A stretch of 64,000 nucleotides of DNA from positions 210,862 through 274,861 of the forward strand of contig CAUYUJ010005603.1 of NCBI GenBank assembly GCA_963575745.1, given 5' to 3'. Shown piece after piece: positions 32,371 to 42,954 of the stretch (position 1 is the stretch's first letter; every line of letters begins with the position of its first letter). The position numbers and the translations under genes are program-made. The DNA is from Prorocentrum cordatum. Lineage: Eukaryota; Sar; Dinophyceae; Prorocentrales; Prorocentraceae. The notes under the pieces are model-generated. The model ran no database searches. It saw only the letters and a list, made by a program, of their open reading frames with translations, and was not told where the DNA came from.

Positions 32371-33000
32371 CATCTCGCGGGCGGTGGCGTTCTGGAACCG
32401 CTTGCCAGGCTCACGAAATCGGGCATCGTGAAGCGCAAGGGTGTCTTCGGCCGTCAGGTGAGCTTCGACGACAGCGGGCCTGCTGATGCGGCTGCAGGCG
32501 GTCAGAGCCAGAGCGCGCAGCCAGTGCGCATAGCGCCACGGCAAGGTGCGCCGACGGATCCTGACCCTAATGGCGCTGCTCCCCCGAGCGGCGCGCCTTC
32601 AGGACCTACGGGGCCCACGCCCTCTGCCTTTGGCGCGCGCAGCCAGGCACCGGGGAGGAGGCCCCACATCCAGTGTTCGCCTCAGCAGGTCCAGCGCGTC
32701 GCGTAGCTAAGTCGATCCGACTCGCGCCCAAGGAGCGCGGCTAAATGGCCTCCGTCATCGCTGACGGCCAGTGGGCGCAGGCGAGGAAGAACGACGTCGG
32801 CTGCGGAGGAGGCGCGTGAGCTGCGGAGGGTGGCCGACCGAGCTGTGCAGCTGCCCAGCAAGATGCGTGAGCTCGCAGACAGGGCCGACCTCAGCGAGGT
32901 GCACTGCTTGCTGGAGCGTGTGCTGTGGCCGGCGCCTAGCGGCATCGCCAAGCCCGCACGGCCCTCTGGGCGTTGCTGGCTCGGATAGGCTGGCGATGGC

Positions 33001-34032
33001 GTGCTTCCCTCTGGCGACGTATACCTTGACGGCTCGGCGAACGAGGGCGGCTTCCAGCGGTGCACTGACGTGGGCTGGGCGTTGGTTGTGCTGCAGGGGA
33101 ACGCCGACGTGCTCAAAGCTGGTATCTCAGGGGTGCTGTGTGAGCCCTTCGCGGACATCAACGGTGGTGAGCTGGCGGCGCTGCTGGCCGCGCTTCGGCA
33201 TGCCGTGCCGCCCGTGAGGGCCATCGTGGACAGCAACTTCGTCTTCCTGGGGGTGACCGAGCACGGCGAGGTGAACACGACGAAGTGGGGAAACGCGTGG
33301 GCCCATCTCTGGCGTGAGTGCTGGAGGCTGATCGACGAGTTCGGCGGGCTAAGGCCACAGGGGCTTACCATGATGAAGGTGCCTGCCCATGCTGCTCGGC
33401 CGAGGGCAGGAAACAATGACAACATCTCAGTCCGTGACTGGATCGGCAACGGCTTCGCGGACCAAGCGGCGAAGAGCGCTGCTCAGCATGCTAGCATCGC
33501 GCCTGGTGATCGTCTGCAGCTGAACTCAGCCAACGGCATGGTCGAGGGCGTGGCTATGTGGGTCTCTGCCGTGGGCGCGGCGCTCGACGGCGCGGACAGC
33601 ACCCACCGCGCGGCGAAGCCCAACCGCGCGGCGCCGCTGGCACACAAGCAGGAGGCGGCGGCGAAACTCCAGTGCGACCTGCGAGGCTCGCCTAGAGCGC
33701 GATGGTGTGCCAGGTGCCGCTGGGCGACGCGGGCAAGCGAATGCCCAGGCTCGATCGTCGGGGCGGCGCTCGACCACAACGGAGTGCTGCGCGAGCGAGG
33801 TGAGCTGGCGCACGCGCTGGTGCAGGTCATGCCGCATGCCGAAGGGCAGCTGCAGAAAGACTTGCCCGCGCTGGCTTGCCTCGTCTGCGGGGCGACGGGC
33901 GCGACGAGGAGCTCTTCGTTCACCCGCGCCTGTGGCGAAACAGGGGCCAAGGGCAAGCTGGCTAAGGCCCTGGCCCCTGGCAGCTCTGCGAATGTGCCCA
34001 TCGCCATGCAGAAACTGAACGAACTGCCCTAG
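33001..34032 (+). CDS. LINE-B RNase H and C-terminal region
   Basis: A 343-codon frame holds a type I RNase H with all four acidic residues: Asp10 (VYLDGSAN), Glu57 (NGGELAALL), Asp77 (IVDSNFVFLG) and Asp154 (DWIGNGFADQAAK). The MMKVPAH motif (His130) before the last one matches the LKVKAH motif of LINE-A. This is the best-preserved catalytic domain in the window. It would remove RNA from the RNA-DNA hybrid. Residues 220-270 include WCARCRWATRASECPG, a Cys-rich motif matching the CRVC motif of LINE-A, and LACLVCGATGA near 300. The start at 33001 is simply the first ATG; the domain is really internal to a polyprotein. 32428-32706 just upstream is Pro/Ala/Gly-rich linker in other phases. Confidence 0.88.
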   Translation: MLPSGDVYLDGSANEGGFQRCTDVGWALVVLQGNADVLKAGISGVLCEPFADINGGELAALLAALRHAVPPVRAIVDSNFVFLGVTEHGEVNTTKWGNAWAHLWRECWRLIDEFGGLRPQGLTMMKVPAHAARPRAGNNDNISVRDWIGNGFADQAAKSAAQHASIAPGDRLQLNSANGMVEGVAMWVSAVGAALDGADSTHRAAKPNRAAPLAHKQEAAAKLQCDLRGSPRARWCARCRWATRASECPGSIVGAALDHNGVLRERGELAHALVQVMPHAEGQLQKDLPALACLVCGATGATRSSSFTRACGETGAKGKLAKALAPGSSANVPIAMQKLNELP

Positions 34033-34164
34033 GCTGCGAGGGGGGAGGAGGTCCCACATCCCCTCGCGCCTCTGGCAGCTGCCACAGCGTCAATGCGGAG
34101 CTCCTCGGCGACCACGAGCGGGTCATCTGACTCGTGCCCGACCGCGTGGGCGCGCTCGGGCGCC

Positions 34165-34248
34165 AGCGCATATCCTCCTCCTCCTCCTCCTTCTCCTCCA
34201 CCACCTCTTCCTCCTCCTCCTCCTCCTCCCTCCTCCTCCTGCAGGAGA
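34165..34248. repeat. TCC tract between LINE-B and LINE-C
   Basis: (TCC)n with CCA and TTC interruptions. LINE-B ends on its left and LINE-C (opposite strand) ends on its right. Confidence 0.85.
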
Positions 34249-34355
34249 CAAGTCACGCACGCCCGCTCCCTCTGTTCAGGCCGAGCTCCGCGATGCAGAT
34301 GTACGGCCCCAGGACGACCCGGTAGCGCGCCTCCTCCACCGCCGCGCCAGGCCGG

Positions 34356-36170
34356 CTAGGCCGCCTCGGCAGCCCGCAGCGCGGCCGCCCGCTCGGCGCC
34401 GTCCGCCCCGAGGGCGGTGCGGAGCTGCCGGGCGGTGGCCCTATGGAGGGCCACGCTGGGTTCCCGCCCCCAGCGGCTCGCCAGGGCGCTCGCGGCGGCC
34501 GCCGCTGCCTCCTCGCCGAGGAGGGCCGCTTCGTCGCGCGCCAGCGAGCGGAGGTGCCGAAGGGCTGCCTGCCCATGCCGGCCGCCCGTCTCGAGGGCGA
34601 GCGGCGCCATGCCCCACGGGGCGCGGCCCGCGGGGTAGCGCCGCTGCTTGTCGGCCTCGGCCTCGGCGTTCACCGCGCCGTCGCGGCCGGCCGCGGCAGC
34701 CAGGGCGCGGGCGTCGCCTGGTACGCAGTAGCGTGCGGTGACGTCGACAAACAGCCTGGGGCAGCCCGCCCGCTGAATGTCGAGGTCGAGGATGGCTTCC
34801 TCCCTTTCCGCCTGCAGCGCCGCTCCGCAGCGGCCGCAGGGCCCCGCCGGCCGGTCTGGCGTGCGCCCGCTCGTGTCGCAGCTAGGGCAATGCCAGCGCC
34901 AGCGGTCCCATGCCAGGACGTGCTTCTGGTAGTCCACGCGGTAGCCGCACTCCGCGTGGATGCGGCCCCAGGCGCGCTCCAGGTCGCCGCTGCGTGCCTT
35001 GAGGCCGCCCCCGCGGGCGCAGCGCCAGGCGTGGTGCGCCCGGTCGCCGAGCGGCTCGTCGCAGCGCTGCCCGGCGCGCCCCCCTGTGCGCGCGCGGTTG
35101 CAGCAGGTCGCGCCAGGGGGCGCCGCGGCTTGGCCGAGCAGCGTTCGCGCCGTGCTGCAGTAGTCGGCGTCGTCCAGCCGCTGCGCCTCCAAGCCAGGCG
35201 AAGCAGTCTGCCAAGCGCCGGCGTGCGGCCCGCCGCAAGAGCGGAAGAGCGCCTTCGCTTCTGGCTCCAGAGCCCCCAGCAAGGTGTCGTAATTTTTCTT
35301 GTCGATCCTTGCTGTTAGGGTCTTCTGGAGCTTCCGCTGCGGCGTCTGTGCCAGCGTCTGCCAGGTGGGTAGTTCGGGGGGCTCTGCGCCCGGGCGAAGC
35401 GGCGGCGGTGCTAGCCGCGCGAGCCCAGTCAGCGCGGCGCAGCAAGCCCGAGCGAAGGGCAGGGGGCAGGTTTCGAGGTCGGCAAGGCAAGCGAGCCCCG
35501 TGCGTTCCCTCACCCTGCTCAGGTTCTGTGCCCAGGAGCCAGCCCAGGCCGCCGGCGCGAGTTGTCGCTGGCTGCGGAAGCCGCGTCCGCCGGTGCGCAG
35601 CGGCAGTCGGCACTGGGTTTGCTGCGTCTCTGTCAGCGGGTCCAGGCGCGTGAGCTCCGTGTAAGAAGCCAGCAGGGCGTCGTCGTACGCCCCGGCGGCG
35701 GCCGCCGAGGTCGCCGGGGTGTTCGTGCGGAGGAGGTGCGTCAGCTTGCTGGCCCCGGTGTGCCTGAGCAGCAGCGCGGCGGTCTGTCGGGCCGGCAAGT
35801 GCGGCGAGGCTTCCGCGGGGAGGGCCGCCAGCCTGGCAAGCAGTTCAGCCGCGCGCCCCGCCGTCTCCGCGCAGCGCTCCGCCGCGTAGGCTTCCTCGCC
35901 GAGGTCCACCCGGCGCGCGTCGCTCTCGTCCGGCAACCCTGCGGGGGGCAGCGGTCCTCCCAGGGGGACCCCCACGAGGGTGAGGCCTCGCGCGCGCCAC
36001 TGCTCCTCCAGTCCTGGAGGGCAGGCTGCCCCCGCGGACCAAGCCTGCGTTTTCCTGGGTTCCAGCTCAAGGCCCAAGCCGCCGAGGGCCCCCTGCGCGG
36101 CCGCCTGTACCCGGCCCGCAAGCGCCGAGGGAACCAGCACGACGACATCATCCAAGTAGGCGAGGACGTG
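34356..36170 (-). CDS. LINE-C: RT tail with zinc ribbon and restriction-like endonuclease-type C-terminus
   Basis: The minus frame enters from a TCC tract with AYLDDVVVLV, the RT motif C (Asp-Asp at the Met-Asp-Asp start of the 599-codon frame, about 36150). It then shows a thumb-like region: LEPRKTQAW (motif D), TLVGVPLG, then THLLRTNTP. At 35010-35110 RCDEPLGDRAHHAWRC forms a zinc knuckle of the type seen in LINE C-termini. Next come HAECGYRV and a CPSC...CGRC zinc ribbon (34825-34900). ILDLDIQ with RLFVDVTARY (34735-34795), NAEAEADKQRRYP (34630-34665) and PLALETGG (34590-34612) follow the D-x-D, E-x-x-K and E order of a PD-(D/E)xK restriction-like nuclease. Nucleases of this type nick target DNA in several LINE clades. 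The frame is unbroken for 599 codons, unlike the other elements. Only the 5' part is lost. Confidence 0.78.
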   Translation of the reverse strand, partial: HVLAYLDDVVVLVPSALAGRVQAAAQGALGGLGLELEPRKTQAWSAGAACPPGLEEQWRARGLTLVGVPLGGPLPPAGLPDESDARRVDLGEEAYAAERCAETAGRAAELLARLAALPAEASPHLPARQTAALLLRHTGASKLTHLLRTNTPATSAAAAGAYDDALLASYTELTRLDPLTETQQTQCRLPLRTGGRGFRSQRQLAPAAWAGSWAQNLSRVRERTGLACLADLETCPLPFARACCAALTGLARLAPPPLRPGAEPPELPTWQTLAQTPQRKLQKTLTARIDKKNYDTLLGALEPEAKALFRSCGGPHAGAWQTASPGLEAQRLDDADYCSTARTLLGQAAAPPGATCCNRARTGGRAGQRCDEPLGDRAHHAWRCARGGGLKARSGDLERAWGRIHAECGYRVDYQKHVLAWDRWRWHCPSCDTSGRTPDRPAGPCGRCGAALQAEREEAILDLDIQRAGCPRLFVDVTARYCVPGDARALAAAAGRDGAVNAEAEADKQRRYPAGRAPWGMAPLALETGGRHGQAALRHLRSLARDEAALLGEEAAAAAASALASRWGREPSVALHRATARQLRTALGADGAERAAALRAAEAA

Positions 36171-36174
36171 GACG

Positions 36175-36378
36175 TCCTCCTCCTGCTCCTCCTCCTCCTC
36201 CTCCTGCTCCTCCTCCTCCTCCTCCTTCCCCTTCTCCTCCTCTTCCTCCTCTTCCTCCTCCTCCTCCTCCTCCTCCTGCTCCTCTTCTTCTTCCTCTTCT
36301 TATTTTTCCTCTCCCTTCTTCTTCTTCTTCTTCTTATTCTTCCTCCTCCTCCTCCTCCTCCTCCTCCTCCTCCTCCTC

Positions 36379-36405
<27 letters not shown>
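36175..36405. repeat. TCC/TTC tract at LINE-C 5' truncation
   Basis: About 230 bp of (TCC)n and (TTC)n on plus, beginning within 10 bp of the LINE-C coding edge. Interrupted by TATTTTTCC near 36301. Confidence 0.92.
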
Positions 36406-36409
<4 letters not shown>

Positions 36410-36848
36410 GCTCTTCTTCCGCCCATGCCATGCTGGTTGTCGTCGACCGCCCTTGGTACAGAAAAATCCACTTGCTAACTTGGACACGCGCTAGAGTCGA
36501 CGGACGTGCAACCCTGAAGCCAGGACATGCCGTGCCAAATAAATTCGCACAGAACTCCATAGCACTCTGAGGCGGGGCAACACCCAGACCGCTATGTAAG
36601 CATACATCCTCCTGACTCTGGCTTCCTCAGAGATGCCTGACTTATTCCTTTATCCGTCCTGCCCTCATTCTAGAAAACAGAGGGGACGGGGCAACCGCGT
36701 CCTATGAAACGCCTTTGGAGACCCTGCAGCCCCTCCCTCGCATTGGCCTGGCCCCTTTCCCGTGCATGGGAGCAGGATCTCAACAGGAGGAGGGGCTTGC
36801 GCCACCCATCGCCTTACTGAGACGCGGGCAGGATGCGAGCATCGTCGG
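36406..36848. other. No supported feature
   Basis: Mixed-composition DNA with short ORFs only. I see no domain, RNA gene or array. Confidence 0.5.
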
Positions 36849-36960
36849 GAATTCGCCGGCCCAACGGGCCAGAGGCGTGCTAAGATCCCTGGTAACTACT
36901 TAACAATATTTCTAGTTCGCGCGTGCGGGGCGGCCCCTGGGGCCCCCCCGGCGAAAAATA
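36849..36960. repeat. Inverted copy of the about 105-bp GC unit of 21.6-21.9 kb
   Basis: Reading the minus strand gives GGGGCCGCCCCGCACGCGCG, AAATATTGTTAAG, GTTACCAGGGATCTTAGCAC and CCTCTGGCC, in the order of the 21634 and 21755 copies. An 11-bp array follows, as it precedes those copies, so unit and array are inverted together. Confidence 0.75.
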
Positions 36961-36984
36961 CTCCGACCGCAGCCCGGGAAGGTC

Positions 36985-37690
36985 CCGGGAAGGTCCCGGG
37001 AAGGTTCACTCAGAGATGGTTTTCCTCCTGGGCACGGCCTCTCAGGCCCCCCAGAGCGCGCCAAGAGGGCCCCAAGGGGCCCCTAAGACTGCCCAAGAGG
37101 CCCCCGAGACGCCCAAAGGACGCTCCAAGACGCCGAAGACGATCCCAAGACGGCCCAAGAAGCCGCCAAGACGCTCCAAGTGGCCTCCAAGAGGCCTCAC
37201 AAGAGCGCCCCGGGAGGCCAAAATCATCAATGTTACTATTGTTTCGGGAGGATTCTGGCCTTGTCGCATTTTCGGCTTGCCGATGCTCCAAGACGGCCCA
37301 AGAGGCCCCCAAGAGCGCACGAAGACGGCTCAAGAGGCTTCCAAGAAGGCCCCCAGAGAGCCCAAACGGGCCCCAAGACGGCCCCAGAGACGCCCAAGAC
37401 GGCCCATGAGAGCCCCAAGATGGGGACCACGAACCGAAACCTCGAGCCTTCCGCCCCAAGAGGGCCCCAGGAGGCCCCGAGAGGCCCCCAAGATGGCCCA
37501 AGATGCCGCCAAGAGGCCCCCAAGAGACCCCAGGAGGCTCCAAGAGGGCTCAAAAGAGGCCCTACAAGGCTTCAAAAATGCCTCCCAGGCGCCCCCGAAC
37601 GGCCTCTCAACAGACCCCAGGGCCTCCCAAAGAAGCATCTGGACGACGGCCCTGTTTGGCCCCAAGAGCACCGCAAGATGCCATCGAGAG
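36985..37690. repeat. 11-bp array (CCAAGACGGCC) with core at 37215-37295
   Basis: C-rich orientation of the 11-bp family. The non-repeat core reads CCAAAATCATCAATG, ATTGTTTCGGGAGG, then GCATTTTCGGCTTGCCGATG. Same wording is found at 44120-44200 and inverted at 4355-4432. Long Pro/Arg-rich ORFs on plus are repeat by-products. Confidence 0.88.
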
Positions 37691-37810
37691 GCTTCCTCCT
37701 CCGCCCTTTTCTCTTCCTCCTCCTCCTCATATTTATCTTCATCCTCCTCCGTTCCTTCTCATCCTCTTCTCCTCCTCCCCTCCCCCACCCCATCCTCATC
37801 TTCCTCCTTC
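37691..37810. repeat. TCC tract
   Basis: Interrupted (TCC)n directly after the 11-bp array, as at 44600 and 58615. Confidence 0.8.
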
Positions 37811-38335
37811 CGGCGGCGCCGAAATGGCCCAGAGCCCGCGCCGAAGCAGTAGCGATCATGCAATACGGGCCGGCGGAGTGAGCAAAGCGATTGAATAAAC
37901 TAGAGTAGTTCGACTGCGTGTTCGATCTAGAACGGCGACGCCTCTATGAACTTTCCATCAACCTTCAAGCAGGTGAAGCCAGGTAGTGTGTTTGAGCTGT
38001 TCAACTACCATGTCCGACGAACAATTATTGTTCACTCCCTCTCCGCCCAGTGCCAACTGAATTCTTCAATTGAAATACCCCCACTTGAGCTCGCACCCTC
38101 TTTTCTCAAGGCATGGATTGAGGCTTGAACTGCGCTTGTGGCCCCCGGTTGGCAACAATCATGGCTCCCGCCTTGTGGTTCCTCTCATCTCGCTCGAAAA
38201 TTCCAAACAACTTGCTCAAGAACCGCGCCTTCATTTTCGACATCTACGGATCAGGTTTTCGCGCGAAGCATCCTCGCAACTTACTCAGGACTCGTGTTCT
38301 AACTTTTGTGCAATTTCCGAAATTCGTTTCAATGT
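37811..38335. other. No supported feature
   Basis: Lower-GC DNA with short ORFs. AACTTGCTCAAGAACCGCG and CAACTTACTCAGGACTCG at 38205-38295 look like two decayed units of a short repeat. Confidence 0.45.
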
Positions 38336-38570
38336 CCCGCCCGCCGTTCGCCCGTTACGCAGGGCCCGCCCGCCCGACCCGCCCGTCAAGGTCCGCCCGC
38401 CCGACCCGTCCATCAGGGTCCGCCCGTCCGCCTGCTTGAAGCCCGCCCGCCCGCTGCAGTGGCCCGCCAGACTCGTCCGTCAGGGCCCGCCCGCCGGACC
38501 CCCGCCCATGGAGGTCCGCCAGCCCGACCCGCCCGTCGGGACCGACCTGCCCTGACGGGTCAGCTTGCCA
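38336..38570. repeat. CCCGCCCGACCCGTCCGTCA minisatellite
   Basis: About nine degenerate units of roughly 25 bp with CCCGCCCG, ACCCG(C/T)CCGTCAGG and TCCGCC words. Confidence 0.85.
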
Positions 38571-40030
38571 AAATGATTGCTTCATAGCCATTCGTCGTCC
38601 TCAAATATCATCCTCTCCTCATCCTCCATCCGTTGTCGTTTCCTCCTCCTCCTCCTCCTTTCCTCGCTCTCTCCCTTTCCGTCCCCCCTCCTCATCCTTC
38701 AACCTTGGGGGTCGCGCCAACTACGCGTGGCATGCAATGAAGAAATTCCCCAAAACAATGCGATCGAAGACCAAGAGGGCGGGCATCGATGGTTTAGCGT
38801 ATCGAGCAACGAAGGAACGAACCGTCTTAACATGATGGCTGTTGTTGTTCGAGTACGCGTGCCTGCGGGCGCCCCTGGGAGGTCTGCGAACAGCACTGCA
38901 GCCGAAGTCGCCTTAAGAGCGGGCGAAGAGAGGGCAAAAGCGCGGCGGATCAATGCTTGTCAGGCCTTATGACGCCATCGACGGCCCCGAGATGGCTGAG
39001 GATGGACCAATCTAGACTAACGGAGTCTACCGAAATGGCCAAAGAGAAGTCCATAGGAGGCTCCCACAATTGCTAAAGCCATTAGACGGCGCGTCGTGTC
39101 ATTTCTTGATGCCTTCTCGCCCAGGCGGGCTCCAATTGACTTCTCGGGACCCGAGGTGGCCCCAAGAGAGTCATAAATGGGCCCTGAGACCCCGCAAGAG
39201 AGACACACGATGCCCCCAAAGCGGCCAAATAGCGAGAGTCAGCGGGTGTCAAACAAAAATGAGGTGCCAAGGTTGACGCACAGGGCCCAAATATGGTACC
39301 AGCATGGCCCCAGGTTGCCCAGCGCAGCCAAATTGACTGCACACCTGGCACTCAAAATGGCCGAAGCACCTCTCCTTGGAGACTGCTGAGAAGCCAAAAT
39401 CATTTAAATACAATCGGCTGTTGATTCCAATGGACTCTTCTGGTCTCGAGGTGGCCCAAAGAATGCACCAAGATATCCCACAACAACCCGAAGCGGGTTC
39501 CACGGTCCGACAAGAGGGCCCAACGAGGGCGCCAGGAGAAGCCCAATGGGGGCCAAGGGCGGGGACGAATGGGCGACAGGCATCAGGATTGCCCTAAAAA
39601 CAGCCTCAAACTAGCCTCATCAGGCCTTACGATTGTCCACATGTCGCACAACATTGTCCAAGACACCCTCAAGAGGCCCCGAGGACTGCCATAGACGCCC
39701 CAAGGATACCTTCTGGAGGCTCCCATGTACCCCCAAGAATTCCAGCAGGATGCACCGATAGCCCTCGAAGGGGCTTCTACAAATTGCCTGCTCGTGTTTT
39801 CAAGCTTCGACGCAGAAACATGGGTGGGAACGTGTTATGTTGAGAGCTGCACTTGCGAAATCTACCAAGCAACTGCTTCTTCCCGACACGAACTTCCCAC
39901 AACAGCTTGGGGAACTATCACCAACCAACAACTTACCAACGCCCACTAGCACACAGGCAAGTGGCAACGATGATGCATTATGGGCCAGCGCCCAAGGGGT
40001 GTCTGACGTCTGACGGTCAACGAGTCCCGA
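38571..40030. other. Degenerate DNA with traces of 11-mers, no gene seen
   Basis: A TCC tract occupies 38640-38690. From 39000 to 39790 words like CCCCAAGA, GGCCCAA and GAGGCCCC appear at irregular spacing, consistent with an old 11-bp array. No ORF has a recognisable domain. Confidence 0.5.
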
Positions 40031-40035
40031 GAATA

Positions 40036-40036
40036 C

Positions 40037-40063
<27 letters not shown>
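40036..40063. repeat. (TA)n microsatellite
   Basis: About 14 TA dinucleotides. Confidence 0.95.
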
Positions 40064-40068
<5 letters not shown>

Positions 40069-40359
40069 GGCGGGCTGCGGCCATCTCAGAGCGCACTGGA
40101 ACGTTCTGATATGAATGTGCTTCAGAACACTCAGGAGCGATTTGTTCGTAGCCCAGGGCTGCCTGGCCCAGTCCCGTTTCTATAAGAACAAATGGCGACA
40201 TAAACATTAACTTTGGAAGTCCTGCGCGGAATTGTTGTGTCGACACTGGAAGTGGCCCATCACCACCACTTTACTGGCGCACGGAGCGCGCTGGTAGGCG
40301 CTGGAGGCGCTGCCACGGATGCGGGCGACCCAAAAACTTCCGCGCAGACCTCCGGAAAT

Positions 40360-40974
40360 TTAGCGTGCCTCGTTCGACTGTCCTCTGTTTGGAGCCCTCC
40401 GCTCCGTGCCGTGTGCCGACCCACCTCGACCGAAACCCGAAAGAGCCCCCCCGCCTGCCCGGACCTCGGGCAAGCATGCACCCTCCGGCAGCTCCGGCTC
40501 CAGCACCTGCGCCGCCGCCGTAGCGGCGGCGTCCGCAGTGGCGGCCGCCGGGGCCTCGTCGTGGAGGGGGCGCTGGGAAAGACGCGCGCGCGCGCCGCCA
40601 AGCGGCGCGTCCCACGGAAGCCCGAAAGAGGCGCACAAGGGTGCAGTGCCATGGGGACGGCTCTCAGACGCAAGCAATCTCTCAGACGGGATCGGGCCCT
40701 TCTCGGGATCGGGTGCTTTAAGACAGCCGCGGAAAAGTCCAGGCCCCGGGATTGCCCAAGATGGCCTGCCCAGCCTCTTGAGGAGAGCGTCGCAAAGAAC
40801 GCCACCCTGGCCGCACCCGTCCAGGGAGTAGGAGAGCGCATGACCCAGGATGGGATTGCCAAACTCCTGGTTCAACTCAGCAAACGTGTCCGATGAATAT
40901 CCGCGCATCGCTTGTGTCACATCAAGCGCGTGGCGATGAGCACAAGTATGAGAAGTCTTCGCGGGGGGAGACAA
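40360..40974 (-). CDS. Uncharacterised ORF, doubtful
   Basis: A 204-codon minus frame that I do not recognise. Its first 110 residues (YSSDTFAELNQEFGNP and DALLKRLGRPSWAIP within them) have ordinary composition and are not obviously repeat-derived. The C-terminal part is Ala/Gly/Arg-rich, as random GC-rich DNA gives. No signal peptide, membrane segment or motif is visible. Frames on the opposite strand are similarly long. It may be a relic exon or chance. Confidence 0.2.
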   Translation of the reverse strand: MSPPAKTSHTCAHRHALDVTQAMRGYSSDTFAELNQEFGNPILGHALSYSLDGCGQGGVLCDALLKRLGRPSWAIPGPGLFRGCLKAPDPEKGPIPSERLLASESRPHGTAPLCASFGLPWDAPLGGARARLSQRPLHDEAPAAATADAAATAAAQVLEPELPEGACLPEVRAGGGALSGFGRGGSAHGTERRAPNRGQSNEAR

Positions 40975-41689
40975 TCGTCTCAGAGGATGTTGCTAATTTC
41001 TCAAATTCCGTCCCCCCTTGGACAAACGTTAACGATCATTGAACCTCTCCCGAACAAAAATATCTGTAAGCCTCTGCGCGTGACAAACCAGTGCAATCTG
41101 GCCAGGGCCCCAGACTGCAGCTTGGTATGTCCGTTGCTCTCGTTGCGTTCGTGGTGCGATGGGAAGCAAAGTAACGAATGTCGATCACATGTGCGCCCCT
41201 TGCCTCCAGATGCAAAACAAACAACGAGAAAGACACGACACGCGAGAATGCGTGAATCCTCGCCTCGTCGCCCCCGCCGACGCAGCCATACCAAACAAAC
41301 CGTCATCCCGAATCGAATCCTGAACTATTATGACGTGGCCCAGAAAGACAATCAAGTCATGAACACCGCCGCTTTTAAACTCTCGTCAAATTGGCTGCTG
41401 GCAGACGTCTCGACACCGCGAAGACAACACAAACCTTTCGAAGATCGCCGAAAAATCCGAACACCTCCCTTTCCTGGCCCTGGCAGCCATAGCTGCTGCA
41501 AGGGGTTGCGGCCTGAGGAAGCTCTCGCCCGCCCCCTCCCCGAAGACAGCCGAGAACCTCCGAAGACATCCCTTCTCCTCCTCCTCCATTCCTTTCCCTG
41601 ATAAAACAACTCCTCTCTGTCGCACCCCGAGACTGGTCGAAAGGGCGGGCTGGGCGTTCCACCTGAGAGTTCCTCAAAATTAACCCTGA

Positions 41690-42015
41690 AGCTTCAAAAT
41701 TGGCAACAACTTCACACATTGAGAGCGGGTGGTTTTCAAAATGTGAGCCTCGCCTCTGCGCCGCGCACATTCGTCTAAAACATTTGCAAGAGTTTCACGG
41801 GTTGAGGGCGAGTGGTTTTCAAAATGTGGCTCTCGCCTCGGCGCCGCTCACGTACGTTTTAACAATTTTCAAGAGTTTAACTGTAGCTCTCGCCTCAGCA
41901 CCGCGCACATTCGTTCTAAAAAGTTGGAAGAATTTCGCGGATCGAGGCCGGTTTGTTCTTTAAATGTGGCTCTCGCCTTAGCGCCGCGCGTACTTGTTTT
42001 AAACATTTGCAAGAA
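41690..42015. repeat. About 75-bp degenerate repeat (TTTTCAAAATGTGGCTCTCGC)
   Basis: Four units with GGTTTTCAAAATGTG, CTCTCGCCTC, GCGCCGCGCACATTCG and TTTGCAAGAGTTT words. Related units occur at 42960-43330. Regions 40975-41689 and 42016-42330 show no supported feature. Confidence 0.75.
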
Positions 42016-42334
42016 GTTGACGGATTCCCATGGTCAAGGACCCAGAAACGGTGTTTTGGAAGGATCCAGGATTTTGAGGTCGACGTTGATTCGCGGTGTT
42101 GATGTCCCAGGAATGGTGTTTTTGCGCGGTTCTGGACTGTCAAGACGCAACTGTCATGTTGATTCCTGGCGTTGGAGTCCCCAGAATGTTGTTCTGGCAT
42201 GCTTCAGGGTCTTCAAACGGTTGTCTCCCCACGAGGCAACTCCCTCAGTGGGTAATGAACCCTTGTGGGCCTATGAAGAAGGAGCTTGGAGGGATGATTC
42301 CTCCCAACATCGTTCATGAGTCTTGGGTTTACGG

Positions 42335-42560
42335 TCAGCCTCCTGGTCCTCCTCCTCCTCCTCCTCATCTCTTCGTCTTCTATCCTTCCTCCGTCCTCCC
42401 CCTCCTCTTCGCTTGATCCTTCCTCCATCTCCTTCATCCTCCCTTCTCGTTCCTCCTATTCCGTTGACCTCCTTCTCCACCGTCCGAACCTTCATCCTCC
42501 CATCTCGTCGTCATCCTCCTCCTCCCTCCATCCCTCTCTGCACTCCTCTCCGGAATGTTC
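42335..42560. repeat. TCC tract
   Basis: Interrupted (TCC)n and CCTCCTCAT words on the plus strand. 42561-42900 has no recognisable gene. Confidence 0.8.
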
Positions 42561-42954
42561 CTTGTGACCTCAGCCCCCACGCCCACTGCCAGAGGGCCTC
42601 CGCTGCGACCTCGCCCTCCCCGCTGGCGCCCGCGCCGTCGCCAGCCCCGGGCTCGGACCTCAGGCGGCGAGGAACTCCAGGGGGGCGCGGCGGAGAGGCG
42701 CCCGTGCAGCTGGCAGATGTTTGTCGGATGTGTTTTTCGTTGCTAAGGTTTCGAAGGTTGCCTTCGGCCCTTCGGCGAATGTTTCGAAAAAGGTTCTCGG
42801 AGGTTGTCGGGGGGGGGGACTCCCTATGTCTTCAAGCTAGCCAGCAGAGAACATTGGCAACAGCCAAACGGATTGAGGACGGCCCAGGACGGCCCCTTTT
42901 CAACACATGGTATTTGCTGGCAAATTATCCCTAAGACAAAAAATACCATCGGAA

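Larger units (their letters stand above)
31255..34160 (+). mobile_element. LINE-B, 5'-truncated non-LTR retrotransposon fragment
   Basis: Plus-strand order: RT palm end with VVVDD (31593-31608), thumb and connection (31655-32370), low-complexity linker (32428-32706), RNase H (33001-33500) and C-terminal tail to the stop at 34032. Motif order and wording match LINE-A, so the two are one broad family, though diverged. The endonuclease and most of RT are absent. The element is cut at the left by a TCC tract and ends at the right before another TCC tract (34165). Confidence 0.85.

Noticed and set aside
36985-37690. Long Pro/Arg-rich ORFs over 11-bp arrays (also at 4.2, 43.9 and 58.4 kb)
   Set aside because: An 11-bp period yields the same low-complexity peptide in all three frames and stops are rare by composition.
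40912-41601. 229-codon plus ORF
   Set aside because: Ordinary composition but no motif, several overlapping frames, no support for expression.
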